From assembly GCF_025698545.1 (NCBI RefSeq), contig NC_068577.1, forward strand, positions 8,509,501-8,573,500: DNA of 64,000 bases, in the 5' to 3' direction. The translations under genes were made by a program, and so were the position numbers. The notes below the pieces were generated by a model. That model saw only the letters and a list, made by a program, of their open reading frames with translations, was not told the DNA's origin and searched no databases. The stretch is from Gossypium raimondii (lineage: Eukaryota > Streptophyta > Magnoliopsida > Malvales > Malvaceae). Below, piece after piece: positions 1 to 10,438 of the stretch (within the stretch, counting starts at the first letter, position 1; each line of letters opens with the position of its first letter).

Positions 1-1
1 T

Positions 2-382
2 CCACGATTCATCAGGCCGTATGAGATCATCGAGAGAATTGGGCAAATAGCTCACTGTTTAGTTTTACCATCTGAGTTGGAGAAAATACACAATGTATTT
101 CATGTATCGATGTTACGACGGTATCGATCTGACCCTTCACATGTGATTTTGCCTATTGATTTTGAAATTCAGCCAAATATGTCTTATAGTGAGGAATCGA
201 TCAGAATTTTAGCTCATGAAGTAAAAGAATTCAGGAACAAACGTATAGCTTTGGTTAAAGTTCTCTGCCAATGTCATGGGGTCGAGGAAGCTACCTAGGA
301 ACCAGAAGAAGCTATGAAAGTGCAGTACCCAAACCTATTTTTGGGTAAGATTTTCGGGGACGAAAATTCTTTTAGGGAGAGT
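2..382 (+). pseudogene. Ty3/gypsy integrase C-terminus and 3' internal end
   Basis: Frame 2 reads as the end of a gypsy integrase. The segment around 77-120 (KIHNVFHVSMLRRYRSD) is the typical 'NVFHVSxLRxY' motif before the chromodomain-like tail, followed by VEEAT and EPEEAM. A TAG at about 296-298 replaces the expected tryptophan between VEEAT and EPEEAM, so the frame is broken. The purine-rich stretch GGGGACGAAAATTCTTTTAG at 356-375, just before the LTR, is the polypurine-tract region usual for Del/Tekay-type chromoviruses. The rest of this element lies left of the window. Confidence 0.85.
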
Positions 383-845
383 TGTAACAACCCAATTTTA
401 GTGGTGTCGAAAACAATGGTTTCGAGACCATGACTCTGACAAGTGAGTTATTATTTTAATATTTATTTAATTTCTATAGGGTTAATTTAAGGTAGTATTA
501 AATTTTTATTAGGAAATTTTGAGGTTTAAATAGTTAATTAAGTAAAATGACTAAATTGAAAAATGTGCAAAAGTTGAGTTCAATTAGTTAAGTGGATTAA
601 ATAGCTTTAACAATGTGAGTTAATGGACTTATTTAGTAATTATGCCATATATAAATATGGTGGACAATGATGCACATGGTCTAGTGATTTTATAAGTTTA
701 TATCATAAGTGTAAATAAGTACTTTTATAAATAAATGCTTAAACAAGAGAGAATTAGCTATCATCTTTCTCATTTTCATTTTACTATTGTCAAAATCACC
801 ATTGTTGTTCATTTTAAGCATTCGACGAAGCTCATTTCTCTTGCA

Positions 846-3632
846 TGGTATGTAACAGCCCGATTTTAGTTAAATCAGAACAGTGGTTTTGGAACCACAA
901 ATCTGAGGTAGTAAAATTATTTTAAAATTATTTTTGGTAATTACATTATGTTATTTAATAGGTGTGAAAATTTCGTGATTTAATTTTACCGATTGGTTAG
1001 TTAATTTGATAAAAGGACTTAATCGTGTAAAGTACAAAAGTTGCATACTATTTGTTTAAAGTGCTTAATTGCTATGGTTTATTAAACCAAAGGTCCTTAT
1101 GATGTTATTATGCCATTGATAAGGTTAATGGACACTAATGGCCTTATATTTGATGATTAAATAGTTTAATAACTAAGGGTAAAATAGTAAATTATGTATT
1201 AATGTGTATTTAATAAAAAAACATAAAACTTAGTGATATTATTCATCTTTCTCACCGAACATCAAAAGAAGAAAGACCATTTGAAGCATTTTAGGGTTCA
1301 GCCCTTTGCATTCTTGATTTAGGTATGTTTTAAGCTCGGTTTTTGATGATTTTTACATTTTTGAGATCGTTGCTTCGTATTCTAGCTAGCCTATGCTTTA
1401 ATTTTTGGATTGGTTGATGAATTTTTGAGTTTCCATTGATGATAGCTTGATTTTTTTGTTTTTTGATGATGAAAAATAAATATTTGATGTTAGATTATCA
1501 TGTTTTATAAAGTGATTTTTGATAAAAATGTAAATTAGGGATTAAATTGTGAAATGTGTAAATTGAGTGGTTGAAATGTGAAATAAATGCAAGTTGTGGG
1601 CTACTAGGGACCCCTAATGAATTCGGCTAAGCATGGGTGTATTGAAATTTTGTGTAATTTGTGATTTTGTGAAATAGGGACTAAATTGAATAAATGTGAA
1701 ACTTAAGGGGCTAAAGTGAAAAATGTCCATTTATGTGTTTTTGGATGAAATTGAATCGATATGTTTTTAAATAAATTAAATTTGAATTGATTTAGATCAA
1801 GAAAGAAACAAATCGGAGTTAGATCGGGGAAAGTCGAAAGTTATCGAGTAATCGATCCGATTGGTCAATTCTGAGTACGAGGTAAGTTCGTAAGTAAATA
1901 AATGTTTTGAAATTAAATATAAATTAATTATACATTTCCAAATTTGATTAATTATAGATATACATTGCCGAATTTGAATGTTTTATATTTTGCCGAATTT
2001 GAATTGTTTTTGGTTATACATTGCTGATATTGAATTGTATATTACATAAGTTGCCGAAATGATTCGTATATGGTTGAACATTGCTGAAAATAATTTTTAT
2101 ATGGTTATTCATTGTTGAAATTGAATTGTATATGTATATAAGTTGCTGAAATGATTCAGTATATGGTTGAACATTATTGAAAATAATTTTATATGGTTAT
2201 ACATTGTTGAAATTAAATTGTTTATGAATATAGGATGCGAATTTGATTTGTATATGATTATACATTGCCAAATTAGATTCTTATATGGTTATATATTGTC
2301 GAATTGCTTGGTATATCGATATTCATTGTCGAATTTGATTCGTATATGAATATATATATTGCTGAATTGATTGGAGCATTAGATGACTGGTTTCGTGTAT
2401 GAAATGATTTAATTATGAAGTCAATAACTCAGGATTAACCTTAGGAAATGTATTTGATATAGTTGACATGATATTAGTACTTCAAAGGTGTGATTTCATG
2501 TAAGACCATGTCTGGGACATTGCCATCGTATATGATTCGTATAAGACCCTGTTTGAGACAGTAGCATCGATATGCGTTAACATGTAAGACCATATCGGCA
2601 TTGTACAAATTTTATATGATTTTTGTGTGTACTTAACAAATCCGAAAGTGAATTTGAGCTGAATGACTTAGGTACGTATGAGGTTTACATGTTCATTAGA
2701 AAATAAGGTAAGTGAAGTGATTTACTATGGTAATTTGGAATATAAGAGATAAATGATTTTATATATGAATGTTATTAGTTAAATTTTGGCCTATTTTGGA
2801 TTAAATTAAATATGTTCTCGTGTTGAAATAATTGCTTATGACTTATTGAGCTTTTTAAAGCTTACTTTGTATGTTTTATTATTATTTTATAGATTTTGAA
2901 AGATAGCTCAAGTTCGGGGATCATCCAGGATCATCGTCGCACTATCGATCACTATTTTGGTACTTTAAAAGCTTGTATTTTCAACTTATGACATGTATAG
3001 GCTAGTCTTGATAAGATTCATTTTGATTTGTATATATATAGCCATGCGAAAATGGCTTGATAATGATACAAATGATTGAGTATTTTCGGTCATGGTATAT
3101 AAATGTACGGTGTTTTGGTTATATGTTTAGGTTAAGTAACAAATTAGTTGATGATGTGTTATTACTATAATATATAAGATCCCGTAAGCTAAGATATGTA
3201 TAAGAGATTGTTTCATATATTGATTGTTAGGTACGGTTGGTGATGGTAAAAGATGACTATGTTTTATAGAAGTTTAACCAGTCACTTGAGCAAGTAAAAT
3301 GTGTTGGGTTTAAAATTGTTGTTTAGTTATGTAATGGTACCTAGTCGAGTTTTTGTTTGAAATTGGTAAGATCTATAAATTAATAATTGGTTATTCGAAT
3401 GATTTGATTGTTGATCATATGTTTCTGCTATTGAATCTATATAAATTTAAAGCATATGTAATATGTTCCAATGGATGTTAGTTGTCTCGAAATTTGAATA
3501 ATTAAATGGTTACGATTTGGTTAGATTTCAGAGCATGAGTTGTAATAAAGACCTGTGTTAGACTGGGTTGAGTTCGGTAATGCCACGTAATCCTTTTCGG
3601 TGACAGATATGGGTTAGGGGTGTTACATGGTA
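846..3632 (+). mobile_element. Nested gypsy solo LTR with 5-bp TSD TGGTA
   Basis: The LTR proper is 851-3627 (2,777 bp), starting TGTAACAGCCCG and ending GGGGTGTTACA. It is flanked by identical TGGTA at 846-850 and 3628-3632. No PBS, gag or pol lies between the ends, so it is a solo LTR left by LTR-LTR recombination. It belongs to a family related to, but diverged from, the host LTR: both begin TGTAACA-CCC and end GGTGTTACA. Confidence 0.92.
1940..2365 (+). repeat. Degenerate tandem array inside the solo LTR
   Basis: The motif 'ATATGGTTATACATTGCCGAATTT' and its variants (ATTGCTGAA, ATTGTTGAA, GTTGCCGAA) recurs about every 40-50 bp. A longer period of about 93 bp is visible between the two 'GTATATGGTTGAACATT' units at about 2066 and 2159. 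The array sits in the middle of the LTR and is noncoding; the short ORF over it is a by-product. Confidence 0.75.
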
Positions 3633-5429
3633 TGTACTCAAGTCCCGTTTTTAGTGATTTTTATGTTTTGAGCTCGTTTTAGCTTAAACTAGTTAGCTCG
3701 GGGGTTAATTTGCAAAACTGTTAAAGGCTGATGGTTATGTTAGAACTAAAATTGAAATTGTGATGTTAATTGATAGATTGTTAAAATTGGCTGTTAAACT
3801 TGTTTTGTTAAGTGATTTTTTTATGAATTTAGGGTTAAGGATTAAACTGTTGAAAGTGTAAAACTCATTGGTTTTAATGTGAAATGTTGGTAATTATGGG
3901 TTGTTCAAGATCCCTAGTAAAATTATCTAGCATGTTTTAGTTAGAAAAATGGTGAAATTGCAAGTTAAGAATTTAGGGACTAAATTGTAAGAAAGTTAAA
4001 GTATTGGGGTAAATTTGTAAATTAATGATGGAAAGGTTTAATTGCATAAAATTACTTATTAGAATTTTGGAATTATAATATTTGAATGAAATTATTTATT
4101 TAGATCAAGATAAACAAGAACCAGACTTAAATTGGGGAAAGGCAAATACTTCGAATTAGTCTCCAACTCTACTTTTACGACTATAGTTTTTGAGGTAAAT
4201 TCGTATGAATTATAATCTTACTAAATATAATTTGATTGATTATCTATTATATTATGTTAGTTATAAACTGACTTGAAAATATATGTATCGATGCTTTGAG
4301 TAATTGACAGATAAATAATCACGTTTGAACCTTAAGAATTCTTAGGATACGAATGACATGTCATTAGGGATTTCATGTTTTGGGTGTTGGTCTTGAATGT
4401 CCTACCGATGGTCGAGGTCTTGCATTTGTTGCAGATTCTCCATAGCTCGTGTGAGTAGCATTGTGTAATTAACATTCCAACCTATAGCTTGTGTGAGCAG
4501 GCTCATTTCATAGCTCGTGTGAGCATTATTGAACAAGAAACGTTATGGTTATATGGAAAGGCACACTATGTGTGAGCATTCCCAAGTATCCAATGTAATT
4601 CTAGATGATTCAATGGGTAAGTAAAGGTTAATGACAAGGTATGTATACAATTGGATAGTGGTTCATGGTCTTATGAAAAGGTTAATGGGATAAATGATGT
4701 GTACATGAAAATCTACTTATGATATGATTGAACTTATATGTATCATGTATGAACTTACTAACTTGTGAGTTTGGTGGTGTTTATAGGAATTTATTTAGCT
4801 TATGAGCATGGTAATGATGTTATGCATATTTTATAAATTGAGCTTAAGAATGGTAAGTTATGTTTGAGTTTATACGAACTTACTAACACTAGTTGCTTAC
4901 GTAGTTATTTTCCTTTGTTTCGTAGGTTATCAGAATCTCGATCGGTTGAAAGCTTGTTGGAGGTTATAAATGACATGTATAGGACCTTTTTATAATGGTA
5001 GTTCTTGAATGTGTTAATGATCATTTTGGTATGAATATGCTTTTGGAGAATATATCTTGTTTGATGGATTTTTAGTGCCTTAACAAATTTATGTTCTTTG
5101 GTCACTTTAGGTACATGTAATATATGGTTCTTTTGGTATGTTATTTTTTTTATGAAAAGTGAATGGTTATAATTGATGTCATTAGGGAACTAAAGTGACT
5201 ATGTTTTGTGTTTGATATGTGGCATTGTAGACTTGTTTTATTGAAGTTGTTTTGGTATAAATGTGGTGCCTTTGAATGACATATTGGTTAGATGAAATAA
5301 GTTGTTTGATTGGTATGTTTAAATGTGTTTGAATGATTTTTATGTCTATTGAATGTATGCACAATTGGAGAGGATGATTGGGTATGTTTTGATCTTGAAA
5401 TGACTTGTTTTTAGGGTCAAATTATGGAG

Positions 5430-5665
5430 TACACGGGCAGAGACACGGGCTGCCATGGCCGTGTGTTACTTATTATTTTTGGTGTAAATTTCACACGGCC
5501 GTGTGTATCAAGCCAAAGAGTTACATGATCTGGCACACGACCGTGTGACCTAACTCAGAGAGTTACACATTTTAAAACACGGGCTGAGACACAACCGTGT
5601 GTCCCTTTATTCGATTGTTACATGGTTTAGGCTATGTCATATTGCCTGGCCACACGGCCGTGTGA
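5430..5665. repeat. Cluster of CACACGGCCGTGTG palindromes in the gypsy LTR
   Basis: Perfect or near-perfect palindromes lie at about 5492-5505 (CACACGGCCGTGTG), 5534-5547 (CACACGACCGTGTG) and 5651-5664 (CACACGGCCGTGTG). Weaker half-sites such as ACACGGGC and CCGTGTGTCC lie between them. The block is missing from the partner partial LTR (6532-7699), where sequence equivalent to about 5320 joins sequence equivalent to about 5833. The function is unknown. Confidence 0.8.
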
Positions 5666-5910
5666 CCTCTGTTTTCAAAATTTTTAATTTTTTCCCAAAT
5701 TTTATTATTTGTTTCGATTTAGTCCTAGATTGATCCTGAATTATTTTTAGGGTCTTGAATCCCCGATTTAAGGATCAAACGTATAAATGTTTGCTACGTT
5801 TGTAATGAAATTTAAGTAATTATGTTATAAATTTAATTGTTCAAATTTACATGGTAATGTTTCGTAACTCTAATCTGATGACGGAGATGGGTTAGGGGTG
5901 TTATATTTAG

Positions 5911-5928
5911 TGGTATCAGAGCCAAGTT
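5911..5928 (+). other. Retrotransposon primer-binding site (initiator tRNA-Met)
   Basis: TGGTATCAGAGCCAAGTT begins five bases after the LTR end and matches the complement of the 3' end of plant initiator tRNA-Met, the usual primer of chromovirus gypsy elements. It defines the downstream side of the LTR as the start of an element. Confidence 0.9.
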
Positions 5929-6047
5929 TAGTAGGTTCTCGGACTGAACGTAGCTAGTAAGGAGTATAAAATACATGCCATTATATAACCTATGATAGTG
6001 TGATATCCCATGACTCAAATTGAATTATGTTTTCCTATAGATAAAAG

Positions 6048-6350
6048 ATGTCATCCAACCAAACTGATTCCGATGAGGTTGAAAGTAATGCGCAAGCCTC
6101 TGTTCAAGGAACATTTAGTAGTGGACCCGTAGTTGAGGCCCAGGAAAGTGACGCGAAAGAAACTTTCTTCAATCTGATGTCTGAATGGTTCTCTGAATTT
6201 GTTAGAACGAACCCAATGGCTCAATGACCTCCACCCCCTCCCGTACCCCAACCTATCCCCTCTATTCCTCAAGGTCTGGAACAAGTACGTGTAAGCAAGC
6301 CTTCGGTTGAAAAAATACGTAAGTATGGGGCAGAAGAATTTCGTGGAACA
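6048..6350 (+). pseudogene. Gypsy gag N-terminal fragment
   Basis: An ATG at about 6048 opens a frame reading MSSNQTDSDEVESNAQ and continuing through a low-complexity acidic leader to a proline-rich stretch and then KYGAEEFRGT. That order is typical of the start of chromovirus gag, just before the conserved capsid domain. A TGA replaces a codon just before the PPPPPVPQP stretch (about 6227). The frame breaks at about 6349, where unrelated sequence begins. Everything from the capsid core through pol is missing from this element. Confidence 0.8.
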
Positions 6351-6531
6351 GCTAAATAATTCTCGTCTCCAAAAGTAGCAACAGAGAAGGAAAATGAGAG
6401 GGACAGTAATGGAGGAGATCTGGTGGGAAAGGGGGAGTGGAATGGGGGAAAGGATTTTAAAATTAGGATCAAATTGATAATATTTATAAATTTTAAGAAT
6501 TAATTTTTGAAAAGTATGATAAAAATGATAT
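6349..6531 (+). repeat. 180-bp segment shared with 11,088-11,268
   Basis: From GCTAAATAATT through a purine-rich core (GGTGGGAAAGGGGGAG) to TTAATTTTTGAAA, this stretch is clearly the same as 11,088-11,268, with scattered substitutions and short indels. Here it lies exactly between the broken gag and the resumed LTR. The short flanking matches (GCTAAATAATT on the left, an AT-rich run on the right) suggest microhomology joins. I do not recognise a gene in it. Confidence 0.75.
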
Positions 6532-7699
6532 ATATATCGATGTTTTGAATAATTGACGGTTAAATAATCCCGTTTGAACCTTAAAAATTTTTAGAATACA
6601 AATGACATACCGTTAGGGATTCATGTTTCAGGTGCTCGTTTTGAATGTCCTACCGATGGCTGAGGTCCTGCATTTGTTGCGGATTTCTAGAGCTCATGTG
6701 AGCAGTATCGTATAACTAACATTTCGACCTACAGCTCGTGTGAGTAGGCCCATTTCGCAGCTCGTGTGAGCATGATTAAAAAGGAAAGGTTACGATTATA
6801 TGGAAAGGCACACTATTTATGAGCATCCCGAGTATCCAATGTAATTCTAGATAGTTCAACAGGTAAGAAAAAGTAAATGGGAATGCATGTATTCAAATGG
6901 ATATTTGTTCATAATCTTACGAAAGGTAAGTTTGATGATTGCAAATGAATAGACGTAAACGAAATGATTATGTGATGAATGATATGTTCATAAAGATTCA
7001 TTGGTGTAATGGTTGATTGTCTATATGTCTTATACATGAGCTTAATAATTTGTGAGTTTGATGGTGCTTATAGGATTGTATTAAGCTTATGAGTAAGGTA
7101 AAGATGTTATGCATATTTCATAAAATGAGTTTAAGAAGGGTAAGTTTATGTTTGACTTTATACGATCTTACTAAGCACTGGTTGCTTACGTAGTTATTTT
7201 CATCTATTTCATAGATTATCAGAATCTCGATCGGTTGGAAGCTTGTCGAAGTTCTATCACACTATCCAACAGTCACTTGGTAGTTTTTGGTTATCTTAGT
7301 TATCGTTATAAATGGCATGTATAGGGTTTATTGTCATTTATACTTTTATTACGTTTTGGTTACTTTTATAAATGTTTATATGTACATATGACATAGTTGG
7401 CTTGTATATGTTAAAAGCCATATGAATATGGTTATTTTGGTATGTTTTTGTGGAAGATGAATAGTTTGATAATTGATGTCATCAGGTAGCTAAATTGTCT
7501 ATGTTTTGGGCTTGAGATGTGGAATTATAGCATTATTTTGATTGAAGATGTTTGGTATAAATGTGGTTCCTTTGAGTGGCATATTGGTTAGAAGAAATAG
7601 GTTGATTGAATTGATAGGTTTTAATGTTAATTGTTCAGATTTGTATGGTAATGCCTCGTAACCTTAATCCGACGATAGAGACGAGTTAGGGGTGTTACA
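6532..7699 (+). mobile_element. Partial 3' gypsy LTR (5'-truncated)
   Basis: It matches the host LTR from about position 4285 onward (ATCGATG-TTTGA-TAATTGAC, the CCTACCGATGG block, and the repeated AGCTCGTGTGAG motif) and ends GGGGTGTTACA at 7699. It lacks the 5' part of the LTR and the roughly 500-bp palindrome-bearing block seen at about 5320-5833. It closes the second gypsy element, whose internal region is reduced to a gag stub and the 180-bp foreign segment. Confidence 0.8.
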
Positions 7700-7709
7700 C
7701 AATTTCTTC

Positions 7710-10438
7710 TGTAACACTCCTAACCCGTATCCATCGCCAGAATAGGGTTTTGAGGCATTACCGGAGATTACAGAACATTTTCAGATAATTTGAGTCATTT
7801 ACAATTCACTTTTCGTGTTTATCCGTAAAGTCCATTAAATGGACCTTCGTGGCCTAAATCATGCATTAGAACTGGGTCGGGACTAAACCGGATTCTCAGG
7901 AAATTTTTTACAAAATTTAAAATTGTTTTTCACATATAGGGGTCACACACTTATGTGTCTACCCGTGTGGACAAAAATCATGCTATTTTCCAAGCCTAAT
8001 TTCTCAACCATTTGATCATTTATCTTCACCAGTATTTTAATACATTCAAGTACCAATTTAAAATATTCAACCAAGCCTTATAGTTATCACCATTTGGATA
8101 ACCATTTGTTCATTTCATAGCCATATCAATAACCATCACTTTCTTGTATTTCAGATAAATACATATATCCATGCATAAGCATGCAATTCACTATTCTTCC
8201 TGTCAATCACAATTTCAAATGACAGATTCACGTAAATGAGCTCAAAATCATTAGTTGTTTAATTTTTATCACTTAAATTCACATACACATAATTTATTAA
8301 CATAACCTGTCAAACATAACCTCTGAATGCAGGGATCACATAATTGAGCTCAATTGCACTATTCAATATGTTTTATCACATAAAATTTGCTTAACACTTA
8401 CCACAATTTGTCAAATTAGAGAACGTTTTACGGAATTGAGTACTTCGTTTTCACATTGTCATAGTACCACTATGGTGTTGCACATCGTCACATATCACAC
8501 ACCGAAGCCATAGCCCAGCTATGGTCTTACACGGAAGCACATAATCACATTTTCACATGTTGCCATGGTCAAATCATGGTCTTTTCCGTCAATTCATCAC
8601 ATATCACTAGACGAAAGTACTCATTCCTGCGTTCCCCTTAATTTGAACTTACAATTCGATTTTTATAACATAACGATAATCATAATTTCATATTAACTAT
8701 TTGAAATAAAACATTATATCATTTCTAATTCAATATTTATCGGTTATAATCGGGCAGATGACCAATTTATACACAAGTCATTCATATGTTTTCCTCCTCC
8801 TCTCCATTCCACATCCCTAATGTATATAGCACGCTTATAAGTAACATTATCTATAATCTCACTATTTACTTATATATATATTCAAAGCTATTCATCCGTG
8901 TCATAGTCACTAAATTATCTTTATCTTAAGCTACAGAACTCCAAATTAAGATCCGCTTGATGTTTTTCAAACTAGATTCATATATCTTTCTACCATAAAA
9001 ATTTTAGAATTTGTAGTTTAACCAATTAGTACAATAAAATCTTCAAATTTATCCTTGTTCTACTGTTTGACAGCTTTGACCGTTGCTTACTAAAAATTAA
9101 TTATCTCTTAGCAAAAAATTTGGATGATGTTTCCGTTTGTTTCTCTTGAAATTAGACTCATTAAGAATTTAAACATATAAATTTAAGCCCCTAACTATTT
9201 TCCCTAACTATTTTTCTCCAATTTTTGATGATTTTCCAAAGTCAGAACAGAGGAACTCGAAATCATTCCGCCTTGTCTCACAAAATTTATTATATATCAT
9301 GATTTACAACTCCATTGCTTACACACTTTCTTCTATGAGAAACTAAACTCATTAAGCTTTAATTTTATATTTTATTCATCTTCTAATTCGATTCCCACAA
9401 TTTTTTGTGATTCTTCAAAATTAGACTACTGCTGCTGTCCAAAACTGTTTTACTGCAAAATATTGATGACCATTTTAACCCTAAACTTTTAATACAAGAT
9501 AATTTCGTCCCTAAGCTCGAAAAATGAAATTCTTGCAATTTAATCCTTGTTCCAGGCCTAATCATTCTCATACATGTCAATAACAGCCCATGAATTCCAT
9601 GAAATTTCAGAATTTTTTCACAAATTCAATTTAATCCCTAAAACATGTTTTCATCCAAAATTCTTTAATAAAACACCTTTAAACATTCATTAACATCTCA
9701 AATTCATCATCAAATAACAAAATTCATATGAACTTATCAATGGTGTCTTCCAAAACTTTCAACAAAATCAAAAACTAATAGAATACCAAGTTGGACCTAA
9801 TTGTAAAAGTCCAAAAATATAAAAATTTCAAGAAAAAAGCAAGAATTGAACTCAATTGAAGCTAGAATATGGAAGAACAGTTCACAACCCTCTTCCATGG
9901 CTATTTTGATCGAAAGTTGAAGAAGAAATGGTCTTGAAATCCTTAAAATAAATTTTGCCCACATAAACTTTATTGTAATTCTAATTTTTCCTTAAATACA
10001 TAAAAATCTTTGATTTTTTTAACAGTATGCCACCTCAGCCACTAAAATTGGTCTATTTACTCTTTTAGTCCTTCCTTATTTAATTATTTGAGCTATTTAA
10101 TCACTTTAGCAAGTTTTGCATCTTTTCAATTTAGTCTTTTTTAATTAATTGACTGCCGAAACGTTAAAATTTTCTGACGAAACTTTAACACTATCTTATC
10201 CTTAAATATTTATAAAAAGATTTATGGCTCGACTTATGAATTTGAGGTCTCAATACCTCGTTTTAGACTCAATTTACCAATTAAATTCTTTTTAAATCAC
10301 AAAATTCAATAATTCAAAAATTCTTCTAAATTCACACTTGACCCATTATTATTAATTTATTAAATTTTCAAGCCTACTTGTCAGATTTAATGATCTCAAA
10401 TCACTGTTTCCGACACCACTGAAAATTGGGTTGTTACA
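7710..10438 (-). mobile_element. Gypsy solo LTR, minus strand
   Basis: On the plus strand it begins TGTAACACTCCTAACCCG and ends TTGGGTTGTTACA, that is, the family ends (TGTAACAACCCAATTTT ... GGGTTAGGAGTGTTACA) in reverse. It is 2,729 bp. The flanks are TCTTC (7705-7709) and TCTTT (10439-10443), a target duplication with one difference. There is no internal coding region. It carries only a weak trace of the CACACGGCCGTGTG-type motif (near 7940-7970). Confidence 0.87.

Larger units (their letters stand above)
383..5905 (+). mobile_element. Gypsy LTR shared by two elements (interrupted by a nested solo LTR)
   Basis: The LTR starts TGTAACAACCC right after the polypurine region and ends GGGGTGTTATA just before a primer-binding site. 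Without the nested insertion (846-3627 plus one TSD copy) it is about 2.74 kb, the same size class as the other solo LTRs here. Integrase lies to its left and PBS plus gag to its right, so it acts at once as the 3' LTR of one element and the 5' LTR of the next. The terminal CA has decayed to TA. The boundaries come from motif matches and from comparison with the partial LTR at 6532-7699. Confidence 0.8.

Noticed and set aside
5430..5665. CRISPR-like repeat array
   Set aside because: The repeat is a short palindrome with irregular spacing and no unique equal-length spacers, in a plant retrotransposon.
6051..6472. Minus-strand ORFs across the gypsy gag and the 180-bp segment
   Set aside because: They are antisense shadows; the plus strand reads as gag, and the rest is the repeated noncoding segment.
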